This document shows positions 47,786 through 56,996 of a stretch of 63,670 bases of DNA, in pieces. Under the pieces are notes generated by a model. That model was not told where the DNA came from. It worked only from the letters and a program-made list of their open reading frames with translations, and ran no database searches. The translations under genes were made by a program, and so were the position numbers. Position 1 is the first letter of the stretch, and each line of letters opens with the position of its first letter. This stretch comes from Micromonospora sp. MP36 (GTDB taxonomy: Bacteria; Actinomycetota; Actinomycetes; Mycobacteriales; Micromonosporaceae), in assembly GCF_008119785.1 (NCBI RefSeq), contig NZ_VSFA01000040.1, positions 1 through 63,670 on the forward strand, read 5' to 3'.

Positions 47786-50460
47786 AGACGGCGGAGATCA
47801 AGCGGCGGTACCTCGCCCACTTCGAGGCGAACGGCCATGCCGTGGTGCCGTCCGCTCCGCTGCCCGCCATCAGCGACCCGAACCTGCTGTTCGTCAACGC
47901 CGGCATGGTGCAGTTCGTCCCCTATTTCCTCGGTCAGCAGACCCCGCCGTTCTCCCGCGCGGTCAGCGTGCAGAAGTGCATCCGTACCCCGGACATCGAC
48001 GAGGTCGGCAAGACCAGCCGGCACGGCACGTTCTTCCAGATGAACGGCAACTTCTCCTTCGGTGACTACTTCAAGGAGGGGGCGATCCCGCTCGCCTGGG
48101 ACCTGGCCACCAAGCCGGTCGACCAGGGCGGCTTCGGGCTCGACCCCGAGCGGATCTGGGCGACGGTCTACCTGGACGACGACGAGGCGTTCGAGATCTG
48201 GCGGCGCACCGGCGTGCCGGTCGAGCGGATCGTGCGGCGCGGCAAGGCGGACAACTTCTGGTCGATGGGCATCCCCGGCCCGTGCGGTCCGTGCTCGGAG
48301 CTCTACTACGACCGGGGCCCCGCCTACGGGCGGGAGGGCGGCCCGGAGGTGGACGAGGACCGCTACCTGGAGTTCTGGAACCTCGTCTTCATGCAGTTCG
48401 AGCGGGGTCCCGGCGTCGGCAAGGAGGACTTCCCGATCCTGGGCGACCTGCCGGCGAAGAACATCGACACCGGCATGGGCCTGGAGCGGATGTCGTCCCT
48501 CCTCCAGGGCGTCGACAACCTCTACGAGATCGACGAGGTCAAGCCGATCCTCGACAAGGCCGCCGAGCTGACCGGCAAGCGGTACGGCGCGCGCTCCGGC
48601 CACGCGGCCAGCGAGTCGCACCCGGACGACGTCCGGCTGCGGGTGATCGCCGACCACGTGCGGACCGCGCTGATGCTGATCGGCGACGGCGTGACCCCGT
48701 CCAACGAGGGGCGCGGCTACGTGCTGCGGCGGATCATGCGCCGGGCCATCCGGGCCGTCCGCCTCCTCGGCTACCAGGACCGGGCGCTGCCGGAGCTGCT
48801 GCCGGTGGCCCGGGACTGCATGTCCCCGTCGTACCCGGAGCTGACCGCGGAGTTCGGTCGGATCTCCCAGTACGCGTACGCGGAGGAGGACGCCTTCCTC
48901 GCCACGCTGCGCGCCGGCACCACGATCCTGGACACCGCGATCGCGGAGACCAAGTCGGCGGGGCAGGCCGCGATCTCGGGCGACAAGGCGTTCCAGCTGC
49001 ACGACACGTACGGCTTCCCGATCGACCTGACCCTGGAGATCGCGGCGGAGCAGGGCCTCCAGGTGGACGCGGAGGGCTTCCGCCGGCTCATGGCCGACCA
49101 GCGCAACCGCGCCAAGGCGGACGCGCAGGCGCGCAAGACCGGCCACACCGATGTGTCGGCGTACCGGTCGGTGCTCGACGGGGGCGGCCCGGTCGAGTTC
49201 ACCGGCTACACCGAGCTGAACCGGGAGTCCCGGGTGCGCGCCCTGCTCGCCGGCGGCGCGGAGATCGCCGCAGCGGCCGAGGGGGACACTGTCGAGTTGG
49301 TGCTCGACACCACCCCGTTCTACGCCGAGGGCGGTGGCCAGCAGCCCGACCAGGGCCTGATCACGGTCGGCGGCGGCCAGCTCGAGGTGTTCGACGTGCA
49401 GCAGCCGGTGCCGGGGTTGATCGTGCACCGGGCCAAGGTGGTCCGGGGTGAGGTGCGCGCCGGCGAGACCGGGTACGCGGAGATCGACGTGTCCCGCCGG
49501 CGAGCCATCTCCCGCTCGCACACCGCCACCCACCTGGTGCACCAGACCATGCGCAACTTCCTCGGCGAGTCGGCCACCCAGGCGGGTTCGCTGAACGCGC
49601 CGGGCCGGCTGCGGTTCGACTTCAACACTCCGACCGGGGTGGCGCCGAGCGTGCTGCACGACGTCGAGCAGCAGGTCAACGAGGTGCTCCTGGCCGACCT
49701 GGAGGTGCATGCCTTCATCACCACGCAGGAGGAGGCGCGCCGGATCGGCGCGATGGCGCTGTTCGGCGAGAAGTACGGCGAGCGCGTCCGGGTCGTGGAG
49801 GTGGGCGACTACGCCCGGGAGCTGTGCGGCGGCACGCACGTGGCCCGTTCGGCCCAGCTCGGCCTGGTCAAGATCCTCTCCGAGGCGTCGGTCGGCTCCG
49901 GCGTGCGCCGGATCGAGGCCCTGGTCGGCATGGACGCGTTCGGCTTCCTGGCCCGCGAGCACCTGCTGGTCTCCCGGCTGGCCGAGCTGTTCCGGGTGCC
50001 CGGCGACCAGGTCGCCGACCGGGTCGAGCAGACCGTCACCCAGCTCCGCGACGCGGAGAAGGAGCTGGAGAAGCTCCGCGCCCAGCTGGTGCTGGGCGGG
50101 GCGGCGGCGCTCGCCGGGCAGGCCCGGGACGTGCGGGGCGTCGCGTACGTCGGCACCGAGGCGCCCGAGGGCGCGGCCGTCAACGACGTGCGCACGCTGG
50201 CCCAGGAGATCCGGGGCCGGATCGACCCGGCCCGGCCGGCGGTGGTCGCCGTGGCCGCCCGGGCGAACGGCAAGGCGTCGCTGGTGGTGGCCGTCAACCA
50301 GGCCGCCCGGGGCCGAGGCCTGAGCGCGAAGGAGCTGGTGAAGGCGGCCTTCTCCGGCCGGGGCGGCGGCAGCGACGAGCTGGCCCAGGGCGGCGGCCTG
50401 CCCGCCGCGGAGGCGCCGAACCTGCTGCAGACGGTGGAGAAGGCGATCGCCGAGGCGTGA
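47782..50460 (+). CDS. alaS: Alanyl-tRNA synthetase
   Basis: An 892-residue AlaRS of normal length. The class II catalytic core has FLGQQTPPFSRAVSVQKCIR and NFSFGDYFKEGAI. The editing domain contains HTATHLVHQ (HxxxH) and the distal CGGTHV, which clear Ser/Gly-tRNA-Ala. The C-terminal Ala domain ends with GRGGGSDELAQGGG. The zinc-binding His/Cys residues are present. It overlaps the preceding small gene and is followed by ruvX. Confidence 0.96.
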   Translation: MKTAEIKRRYLAHFEANGHAVVPSAPLPAISDPNLLFVNAGMVQFVPYFLGQQTPPFSRAVSVQKCIRTPDIDEVGKTSRHGTFFQMNGNFSFGDYFKEGAIPLAWDLATKPVDQGGFGLDPERIWATVYLDDDEAFEIWRRTGVPVERIVRRGKADNFWSMGIPGPCGPCSELYYDRGPAYGREGGPEVDEDRYLEFWNLVFMQFERGPGVGKEDFPILGDLPAKNIDTGMGLERMSSLLQGVDNLYEIDEVKPILDKAAELTGKRYGARSGHAASESHPDDVRLRVIADHVRTALMLIGDGVTPSNEGRGYVLRRIMRRAIRAVRLLGYQDRALPELLPVARDCMSPSYPELTAEFGRISQYAYAEEDAFLATLRAGTTILDTAIAETKSAGQAAISGDKAFQLHDTYGFPIDLTLEIAAEQGLQVDAEGFRRLMADQRNRAKADAQARKTGHTDVSAYRSVLDGGGPVEFTGYTELNRESRVRALLAGGAEIAAAAEGDTVELVLDTTPFYAEGGGQQPDQGLITVGGGQLEVFDVQQPVPGLIVHRAKVVRGEVRAGETGYAEIDVSRRRAISRSHTATHLVHQTMRNFLGESATQAGSLNAPGRLRFDFNTPTGVAPSVLHDVEQQVNEVLLADLEVHAFITTQEEARRIGAMALFGEKYGERVRVVEVGDYARELCGGTHVARSAQLGLVKILSEASVGSGVRRIEALVGMDAFGFLAREHLLVSRLAELFRVPGDQVADRVEQTVTQLRDAEKELEKLRAQLVLGGAAALAGQARDVRGVAYVGTEAPEGAAVNDVRTLAQEIRGRIDPARPAVVAVAARANGKASLVVAVNQAARGRGLSAKELVKAAFSGRGGGSDELAQGGGLPAAEAPNLLQTVEKAIAEA

Positions 50461-50534
50461 TGGTCGCATCGATCGAGGCCAGGGCGGACCGTGCGGTCCG
50501 CCCTGGCCCGTACCGGCGGGAAGGTGTCCGGTAG

Positions 50535-50996
50535 ATGGCTGAGCTGTCCCGCGGTGTCCGACTCGGGGTCGACGTCGGGCAGGTCCGGGTGGGGGTGGCC
50601 CGCTCCGATCCGCACGGGATCCTGGCCACCCCGCTGGTCACCCTCGCCCGCGACCTGACCGCGGCGCCGGACGCGGTGCCCACCGACATGGCCGAGCTGG
50701 TCCGGCTGGCCGCCGAGCACGAGGCGGTCGAGATCGTCGTGGGCCTGCCGGTCAACCTAGCCGGAAAGCATGGCCCTGCGGCAACGAACGTCTCGGCGTA
50801 CGCTGCCCGATTGGCCGATGTAATGGGGTCGATTCCGGTGACGCTCACGGACGAGAGGATGTCGACCGTGGTCGCGAGTCGTAGGCTGGCCGAACGGGGC
50901 GTCCGGGGTAAGCGCCAACGGGCGGTGGTCGACCAGGCCGCCGCGGTGGAGATTCTGCAGAGCTGGCTGGACGCACAGCGGAGGCGGACGCAATGA
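50535..50996 (+). CDS. ruvX: Putative pre-16S rRNA nuclease / Holliday junction resolvase-like protein
   Basis: A 153-residue RuvX/YqgF protein with an RNase H fold. GVDVGQVRVGVARSDPHGIL at the start carries the first Asp, EIVVGLPVNLAGKHGPAA the second strand, and LTDERMSTVVASRRL with QAAAVEILQSWLD the remaining acidic residues. It probably matures the 16S rRNA 5' end. The gene overlaps mltG by four bases. Confidence 0.92.
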   Translation: MAELSRGVRLGVDVGQVRVGVARSDPHGILATPLVTLARDLTAAPDAVPTDMAELVRLAAEHEAVEIVVGLPVNLAGKHGPAATNVSAYAARLADVMGSIPVTLTDERMSTVVASRRLAERGVRGKRQRAVVDQAAAVEILQSWLDAQRRRTQ

Positions 50997-52213
50997 TCGA
51001 CGACCTTGACCTGGTGTTCGACGAGCAGGAGAGGGGGGAGAAGGGACGGCACCGGCGCAGCGCGGTACGCAAGCGCAACGGCCGCTCGGGCGGCGGCCGG
51101 GGCAAGACGATCTTCGCCCTCCTGATGGCGCTCGTGCTGCTGGGCGGCATCGGCGGCGGCGCGTACGTCGGTTTCGACCGGATCCGCAGCTACCTCGTCA
51201 CTCCGGACTACGACGGCCCGGGCTCGGGTGAGGTGCTCGTGCAGGTGAAGGCCGGCGACACCCTCACCGACATCGGCAACGCCCTCTACGACGCCGGGGT
51301 GGTGAAGAGCACCAAGGCGTTCATCGAGGCCGCCGACGCGAACTCCCGCAGCAAGAACATCCAGGTCGGCACCTACAAGGTCCGCAAGCAGATGAAGGCC
51401 GCCGACGTGGTCATCCTGCTGCTCGACCCGAAGAGCCGGGTGGTCAACGGGGTGACCATCCCCGAGGGCACGATCAGCCTGAACATCTACGCGAAACTCT
51501 CCAAGGAGACCAAGATCCCGGTCGCCGAGTTCCAGGAGGCCGCGAAGGACCCGGAGAAGTTGGGCGTACCGGCCTTCTGGTTCAAGCGCGAGGACGGCAA
51601 GAAGGGCCCGAAGAGCATCGAGGGCTTCCTCTACCCGTCCACCTACGAGATCCCGCCGAAGGCCACCGCCGAGCAGATCCTGAAAATGATGGTGGCCGAG
51701 TTCCTCCGGGTCACCCAGCAGCTCGACTTCGTCGACCGGGCGCAGAAGGAACGCCAGATCTCCCCGTACGAGGCGCTGATCACCGCCTCCATCGCGCAGG
51801 CCGAGGCGGTCGACCCGAAGGACTTTCCGAAGGTCTCCCGGGTGATCTACAACCGGGTCTACGCCGGCAAGATCGGCTGCAAGTGCCTCGGCATCGACAG
51901 CGGCATCAACTACTGGTTCCGCCTGCAGGGCAAGGACCCGAAGGACTCGGACAAACTGCTGCAGAGCGAGATCAACGACCTGAAGAACCCGTACAACACG
52001 CACAACGTGGCCGGGCTGCCGATCACCCCGATCAGCAACCCCGGTGAGGGTGCGCTCAAGGGCGCGTTGGAGCCGCCGAACGGGGACTGGATCTACTTCA
52101 TGACGGTGGACCAGAAGGGCACGATGGGCTACGGCTCCAACGATGCCGAATTCCGGAAGCTGCAGAAGCAGATGTGCGACAACAAGGTCCTGACGGGAAG
52201 CAACTGCACGTGA
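50993..52213 (+). CDS. mltG: Endolytic murein transglycosylase MltG
   Basis: A 406-residue YceG-like enzyme. A basic cytoplasmic tail (~36 residues), one membrane helix (TIFALLMALVLLGGIGGGAYVG), a LysM-like segment (VQVKAGDTLTDIGNALYDAG) and the catalytic domain (EGFLYPSTYEIPPKATAEQI, then ITASIAQAEAVDP with the likely catalytic Glu, and VAGLPITPISNPGEGALKGA) follow in order. It cuts nascent peptidoglycan strands and sets glycan length. It lies between ruvX and aroE, as in many actinobacteria. Confidence 0.93.
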   Translation: MIDDLDLVFDEQERGEKGRHRRSAVRKRNGRSGGGRGKTIFALLMALVLLGGIGGGAYVGFDRIRSYLVTPDYDGPGSGEVLVQVKAGDTLTDIGNALYDAGVVKSTKAFIEAADANSRSKNIQVGTYKVRKQMKAADVVILLLDPKSRVVNGVTIPEGTISLNIYAKLSKETKIPVAEFQEAAKDPEKLGVPAFWFKREDGKKGPKSIEGFLYPSTYEIPPKATAEQILKMMVAEFLRVTQQLDFVDRAQKERQISPYEALITASIAQAEAVDPKDFPKVSRVIYNRVYAGKIGCKCLGIDSGINYWFRLQGKDPKDSDKLLQSEINDLKNPYNTHNVAGLPITPISNPGEGALKGALEPPNGDWIYFMTVDQKGTMGYGSNDAEFRKLQKQMCDNKVLTGSNCT

Positions 52214-53022
52214 GGGCCGCCGTCGTCGGCAAGCCGATCGCGCACTCGCTCTCCCCGGTGATCCACGAGGCCGGGTACGCGGCCGCCGGGCTCACCGGGT
52301 GGTCGTACACCCGGATCGAGTGCGCGGCCGACGAGCTCGCCGGCCTGGTCGCCGGCCTGGGCCCGGAGTGGGCCGGGCTGTCGGTGACCATGCCGGGCAA
52401 GGAGGCGGCGCTCGCGGTGGCCGACGAGGTCTCGCCGGTCGCCGCCGCCGTCGGCGCCGCCAACACCCTGGTACGCCGACCCGACGGCACCTGGTACGCG
52501 GACAACACCGACGTCACCGGGATGGTCGACGTGCTCACCACCGTCGGCTGTGCGGCCGGCGCCACGGTGACCGTGCTCGGCGCGGGCGGCACCGCCCGGG
52601 CGGCGATCGCCGCGGCGGCCCGGATCGGCGCGGCCGACGTGACCGTGGTGGCCCGCCGGCCGGAGGCGATCGACGAGCTGCGTCCGGTGGCCGGCGCGGT
52701 CGGGGTGCCCCTCGCTGGCGCCGACTGGGACGGCGCCCCGGCACACGCCCGCGCCGACCTGGTGATCTCGACCGTGCCGAAGGGGGTGGCCGATCCGCTC
52801 GCCGGGCATTTCGACTGGCGGCCGGGGTCCGTCTTCTTCGACGCGCTCTACGATCCCTGGCCCACGCCGCTCGCCACGGCCGCGCTCGCGGCCGGCTGTC
52901 GGGTGGTCTCCGGCCTGGACCTGCTGCTGGCCCAGGCGGTCGACCAGTTCGTGCAGTTCACCGGCGTGCCGGCGCCGCGCGAGGCGATGGCCGCCGCGCT
53001 GGCCGGCACCCGCGCCGGCTGA
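52210..53022 (+). CDS. aroE: Shikimate dehydrogenase
   Basis: A 270-residue enzyme reducing 3-dehydroshikimate with NADPH. AAVVGKPIAHSLSPVIHEAG holds the substrate-binding Ser-x-Ser region, SVTMPGKEAAL the catalytic Lys, NTDVTGM the Asp, and TVLGAGGTARAAI the dinucleotide-binding loop. The GTG at 52210 overlaps the mltG stop by four bases. The length is normal. With aroC, aroK, aroB and aroQ below it forms the shikimate gene group. Confidence 0.94.
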   Translation: MRAAVVGKPIAHSLSPVIHEAGYAAAGLTGWSYTRIECAADELAGLVAGLGPEWAGLSVTMPGKEAALAVADEVSPVAAAVGAANTLVRRPDGTWYADNTDVTGMVDVLTTVGCAAGATVTVLGAGGTARAAIAAAARIGAADVTVVARRPEAIDELRPVAGAVGVPLAGADWDGAPAHARADLVISTVPKGVADPLAGHFDWRPGSVFFDALYDPWPTPLATAALAAGCRVVSGLDLLLAQAVDQFVQFTGVPAPREAMAAALAGTRAG

Positions 53023-53110
53023 CGCCCGCCGCGCGGACGGGCGCGTCCGCAGGGCGGGACGCGGTGGGCGGAGCATCGGGGCGGCCACCGGGCGTGACAG
53101 ACTGACCGCT

Positions 53111-54289
53111 GTGTTGCGCTGGCTGACTGCAGGTGAATCGCACGGACCCGCCCTCGTCGCGATGCTGGACGGGGTGCCCGCCGGCGTCGAGCTGACCACC
53201 GCGGAGATCTCCGGTGAGCTGGCCCGGCGCCGGCTCGGCTATGGCCGGGGCGCCCGGATGTCGTTCGAGCAGGACGAGGTCGAGATCATCGGCGGCCTGC
53301 GGCACGGCGTCACGCTGGGCAGCCCGGTGGCGATCCGGGTCGGCAACTCGGAGTGGCCGAAGTGGCGCACCGTGATGGCCGCCGACCCGGTCGACCCGGT
53401 GGAGCTGGCCGGGCAGGCCCGCAACGCCCCGCTCACCCGCCCCCGCCCGGGCCACGCCGACCTGGCCGGGATGCAGAAGTACGGCCACGTCGACGCCCGG
53501 CCGATCCTGGAGCGGGCCAGCGCCCGGGAGACCGCCGCCCGGGTCGCCGTGGGCACGGTCGCCAAGGCCCTGGTGAAGCAGGCGCTCGGGGTCGAGATCG
53601 TCTCCCACGTGGTGGAGCTGGGTCCGGTCGCCGTGAAGCCGGGCCTGCGTCCGACCCCGGAGGACGCCGCGCGGATCGACGCCGACCCGCTGCGCTGCCT
53701 CGACCCGGAGGCCAGCGCCCGGATGGTCGCCGAGGTCGACGCCGCGAAGAAGGACGCGGACACCCTGGGTGGCGTGGTGGAGGTGCTCGCGTACGGGGTG
53801 CCGCCGGGCCTGGGCAGCCACGTCCAGTGGGACCGGAAGCTCGATGCCCGGCTGGCCACCGCGCTGATGTCTATCCAGGCCATCAAGGGCGTGGAGATCG
53901 GCGACGGCTGGCAGCAGGCGCGCTCGCGCGGCTCGGAGGCGCACGACGAGATCCTGCCCACCGCGGCCGGGGTGCGCCGGGTGACCGACCGGGCCGGCGG
54001 CCTGGAGGGCGGCATCACCACCGGTGAACCGCTGCGGGTGAAGGCCGCGATGAAGCCGATCTCGTCGTTGAACCGGGCGCTGTCCACGGTCGACGTCGCC
54101 ACCGGCGAGCCGGCCACGGCGATCAACCAGCGCTCCGATGTCTGCGCGGTGCCGGCCGCGGCGGTGGTGGCCGAGGCCATGGTGGCCCTGGTGCTCGCCG
54201 AGGCCGCGGTGGAGAAGTTCGGCGGTGACTCGGTCGCCGAGATGCGCCGCAACCTGGCCGGGTACCTCGACGCGTTGGTGATCAAATGA
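53111..54289 (+). CDS. aroC: Chorismate synthase
   Basis: A 392-residue enzyme converting EPSP to chorismate with reduced FMN. LRWLTAGESHGPALVAMLDG is the standard N-terminus (catalytic His in ESHG). RPRPGHADLAGMQKYGHVDA and ASARETAARVAVGTVAKAL are the other FMN/substrate blocks. The C-terminus has RSDVCAVPAAAVVAEAMVAL. A GTG lies at 53111. It overlaps aroK by four bases. Confidence 0.96.
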   Translation: MLRWLTAGESHGPALVAMLDGVPAGVELTTAEISGELARRRLGYGRGARMSFEQDEVEIIGGLRHGVTLGSPVAIRVGNSEWPKWRTVMAADPVDPVELAGQARNAPLTRPRPGHADLAGMQKYGHVDARPILERASARETAARVAVGTVAKALVKQALGVEIVSHVVELGPVAVKPGLRPTPEDAARIDADPLRCLDPEASARMVAEVDAAKKDADTLGGVVEVLAYGVPPGLGSHVQWDRKLDARLATALMSIQAIKGVEIGDGWQQARSRGSEAHDEILPTAAGVRRVTDRAGGLEGGITTGEPLRVKAAMKPISSLNRALSTVDVATGEPATAINQRSDVCAVPAAAVVAEAMVALVLAEAAVEKFGGDSVAEMRRNLAGYLDALVIK

Positions 54290-54813
54290 GCACCCGGCCG
54301 GTCTGCGTGCTGGTCGGGGCGCCCGGCTCCGGCAAGACCACGGTCGGGTTGGCGCTCGCCGCCGCGCTGGGCGTGGCGTTCCGGGACACCGACACCGACA
54401 TCGAGCAGCTCGCCGGCAAGCCGATCCCGGAGATCTTCGTCGACGAGGGGGAGGCCCACTTCCGTACCCTCGAGCGGGCGGCGGTGGCGGCGGCGCTGGC
54501 CTCGCATCCCGGGGTGCTCGCCCTCGGCGGCGGCGCGGTCCTCGCCGAGGACAACCGCGCCGCGCTGATCGGGCACACCGTCGTGCACCTGTCGGTGGAG
54601 CTGCCCGACGCGGTGAAGCGGGTCGGCCTGGGGGCCGGCCGGCCGCTGCTGGCGCTCAACCCGCGGGCCACCCTGAAGCACCTGATGGAGCAGCGCCGGC
54701 CGCTCTACGCCGAGGTGGCGACCGCCACCGTGGTCACCGACGGGCGTACCCCGGAGGAGATCGCCGACGAGCTCGCCGCCCTGCTCACGGCCGACGGGCG
54801 GGCGGCGCGGTGA
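54286..54813 (+). CDS. aroK: Shikimate kinase
   Basis: A 175-residue P-loop kinase. Walker A is VGAPGSGKTTVG. The shikimate-binding DTDTDIEQ (Asp) lies near 36 and GEAHFRTLE carries the Arg. LGGGAVL is the glycine-rich substrate loop, and GAGRPLLALNPR is the lid with its Arg. ATG overlaps the aroC stop, and its own stop overlaps aroB. Confidence 0.95.
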   Translation: MSTRPVCVLVGAPGSGKTTVGLALAAALGVAFRDTDTDIEQLAGKPIPEIFVDEGEAHFRTLERAAVAAALASHPGVLALGGGAVLAEDNRAALIGHTVVHLSVELPDAVKRVGLGAGRPLLALNPRATLKHLMEQRRPLYAEVATATVVTDGRTPEEIADELAALLTADGRAAR

Positions 54814-55889
54814 CGGACGAGGTGACCCGGATCGCGGTCGGCGGCGAGCGGCCGTACGACGTGCTCGTGGGACGTGACCTGCTCGACCCGCCGCCGCGCC
54901 TGCTGCCCGGTGCGGAACGGGTGGCCTTCCTGCACGCGCCCCCGCTGAAGGGCCTGGCCGAGCGGATCGCGGAGCAGGTGCGAGCGGCCGGCGTCGCGCC
55001 GCTGCTGATCGAGGTGCCGGACGCCGAGGCGGGCAAGCACATCGACGTGGCCGCCGCCTGCTGGGACCGGCTCGGGGAGGCCGGGTTCACCCGTACCGAC
55101 GCCGTGGTGGGAGTGGGCGGCGGCGCCGTCACCGACCTGGCCGGCTTCGTCGCGGCCTGCTGGCTGCGCGGAGTGCGCTGGGTGCCGGTGGCGACCTCCC
55201 TGCTCGGCATGGTCGACGCCGCCGTGGGCGGCAAGACCGGGATCAACACCGCGACCGGCAAGAACCTGGTCGGCGCGTTCCACCCGCCCGCCGGGGTGAT
55301 CTGCGACCTGGCGACCCTGGACAGCCTGCCGCCGGTCGACCTGGCAGCCGGGATGGCCGAGGTGGTGAAGTGCGGCTTCATCGCCGACCCGGTGATCCTC
55401 GACCTGGTCGAGCGGGACCCGGCCGCCGCGCTCGACCCGACCGGGCCGGTGGCCCGGGAGCTGATCGAGCGGGCGATCCGGGTCAAGGCGGACGTGGTCT
55501 CCGGGGACCTGCGCGAGTCCGGGATACGCGAGGTGCTCAACTACGGGCACACCCTGGCCCACGCGATCGAGAAGGTCGAGGGCTACCGCTGGCGGCACGG
55601 TCACGCCGTCGCGGTGGGGCTCGTCTACGCGGCCACGCTGGCCCGGCTCGCCGGCCGGCTGGACCCGGCCACCGCCGAGCGGCACCGCGCCGTGCTGGGC
55701 CTGCTCGGCCTGCCCACCACCTACCGGGCCGACGCCTGGCAGCGCCTGCTGGCCACCATGCGGGTGGACAAGAAGGCCCGGGGCAACACCCTGCGTTTCG
55801 TGGTGCTCGACGGCCTGGCCCGCCCGGCGATCCTGGAGGGCCCCGACGACGAGTTGCTGCACGCCGCCTACCGGGAGATCACCTCATGA
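54810..55889 (+). CDS. aroB: 3-Dehydroquinate synthase
   Basis: A 359-residue NAD-dependent enzyme closing the first ring of the shikimate pathway. GVGGGAVTDLAGFVAACWLR is the NAD-binding glycine-rich region, AAVGGKTGINTATGKNLVGA the phosphate/substrate loop, and EVVKCGFIAD, NYGHTLAHAIE and HGHAVAVGLVYA carry the zinc ligands Glu, His and His. It starts in the aroK stop and ends in the aroQ start. Confidence 0.95.
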   Translation: MTDEVTRIAVGGERPYDVLVGRDLLDPPPRLLPGAERVAFLHAPPLKGLAERIAEQVRAAGVAPLLIEVPDAEAGKHIDVAAACWDRLGEAGFTRTDAVVGVGGGAVTDLAGFVAACWLRGVRWVPVATSLLGMVDAAVGGKTGINTATGKNLVGAFHPPAGVICDLATLDSLPPVDLAAGMAEVVKCGFIADPVILDLVERDPAAALDPTGPVARELIERAIRVKADVVSGDLRESGIREVLNYGHTLAHAIEKVEGYRWRHGHAVAVGLVYAATLARLAGRLDPATAERHRAVLGLLGLPTTYRADAWQRLLATMRVDKKARGNTLRFVVLDGLARPAILEGPDDELLHAAYREITS

Positions 55890-56326
55890 GGGTGTACGTG
55901 CTCAACGGGCCGAACCTGGGGCGGCTGGGCACCCGCCAGGTCGACGTGTACGGCGGGACCAGCTACGCCGACCTGGTCGCCATGTGCGTGGACACCGGCC
56001 GGGAGTTGGGGCTGGACGTGGTGGTCCGGCAGACCGACGCCGAGCACGAGCTGCTGGGCTGGCTGCACGAGGCGGCCGACGATCAGGCTGCGGTGGTGCT
56101 CAACCCGGCCGCCTGGTCGCACTACTCGATCGCGGTCCGGGACGCCTGCGCGATGCTCCGCGGCCCCCTGGTGGAGGTGCACATCTCCAACATCCACGCC
56201 CGGGAGGAGTTCCGGCACCACTCCGTGGTCTCCGCGGTGGCGACCGGGGTGATCTGCGGCCTGGGCGTGGACGGTTACCGGCTCGCCCTGCGCCACCTGG
56301 CCACCCGGCTGGCTGCCGACGCCTGA
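55886..56326 (+). CDS. aroQ: Type II 3-dehydroquinate dehydratase
   Basis: A 146-residue dodecamer-forming type II dehydroquinase. VLNGPNLGRLGTRQVDVYGG contains the active-site Asn, Arg and Tyr. QTDAEHELLGWLHEA, VVLNPAAWSHYSIAVRDA and EVHISNIHAREEFRHHSV are the other conserved blocks. The ATG overlaps aroB. It is the last gene of the shikimate group here; transcription may stop in the repeat-rich gap that follows. Confidence 0.95.
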   Translation: MRVYVLNGPNLGRLGTRQVDVYGGTSYADLVAMCVDTGRELGLDVVVRQTDAEHELLGWLHEAADDQAAVVLNPAAWSHYSIAVRDACAMLRGPLVEVHISNIHAREEFRHHSVVSAVATGVICGLGVDGYRLALRHLATRLAADA

Positions 56327-56533
56327 CCCGCCCGGGTCTGGTCCGCTCGTCCGGTCCGGGCCGGTCGTGCCGTTCCGGTTCTCGTCCGAGCCGCCCCGGC
56401 GTCGGTGCCACCACCGCCCGGGCCGGCGTCTGGGGGCCTGCCCCGGGCACCTGAGCCCGGTGACTCTCCGTGTTCGCCGCCTTCGTCACGCTCGGTTGTA
56501 GGGTTTGCCGCGCCGACACCGAGTGGGCGCCGC

Positions 56534-56660
56534 CCTTTGCTCTGCAGTCATCCACGCAACAACTGGTTGAGCTGGGAGGACGCGGTCCGGCCCGAGGTGG
56601 CCGGCCGGCTGGGCCCGTCACGCAGGGTGCCTGCTGCGCCGATGGCTGCAGAGCAAAGTC
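56534..56660. repeat. Inverted-repeat element (MITE-like) in the aroQ-efp gap
   Basis: CTTTGCTCTGCAGTCATC and, about 90 bases on, its near-complement GATGGCTGCAGAGCAAAG (17 of 18 positions) bracket a GC-rich core. The unit encodes nothing visible and resembles a miniature element or a dispersed hairpin repeat. Confidence 0.6.
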
Positions 56661-56784
56661 GGCGCGGGGGAGGCGCTGGCGGCCCCTCGGTTGCTTGCGC
56701 TGAGTGATGTTCGGCACGTTCGGCCGGTCGGCGGGCCGGCCCCGCGCTGGCCCCGCGCAGCGCGGCGGACCCGGTTCGACACAG

Positions 56785-56952
56785 CTAGGGCCTGTTTCAT
56801 AAGACCGTGCCCGGCTGCGCCGGACCCAGACGACGCCCAGCGGCGTTGTCGGTTCGTCCGGATACAACACCGGTATCCGGACGAACCTCCGCCTTGCCGG
56901 ACGCCGCCTGGGCCTCGGCTCGCTCGGGCGAGCCTTATGAAACAGGCCCTAG
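56785..56952. mobile_element. MITE with 19-bp perfect terminal inverted repeats
   Basis: CTAGGGCCTGTTTCATAAG at 56785-56803 is repeated exactly in inverse orientation at 56934-56952. The 168-base unit has no gene. Inside is another hairpin, GTTCGTCCGGATAC...GTATCCGGACGAAC. Ends of this type are known from insertion sequences, so this is probably a non-autonomous derivative. It lies about 45 bases before efp and may affect its promoter. Confidence 0.75.
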
Positions 56953-56996
56953 TAGAATTCTTAGGTCTGTCCGCCAATTGATGATCAAGGCAGGAA

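Larger units (their letters stand above)
56327..56996. other. Repeat-rich, gene-free gap before efp
   Basis: These 670 bases hold the two inverted-repeat units described separately and otherwise GC-rich filler with no supported gene. The last ~44 bases before efp must contain at least part of the efp leader, with GGCAGGAA as its ribosome-binding region. Confidence 0.6.

Noticed and set aside
47347..50469. A 1040-codon minus-strand frame opposite alaS
   Set aside because: Complement of a clearly recognised alaS; long antisense frames are expected at this GC content.
56327..56996. A tRNA or small RNA gene in the aroQ-efp gap
   Set aside because: The hairpins there are inverted-repeat element ends; no cloverleaf with TTC-loop and anticodon arm could be built.
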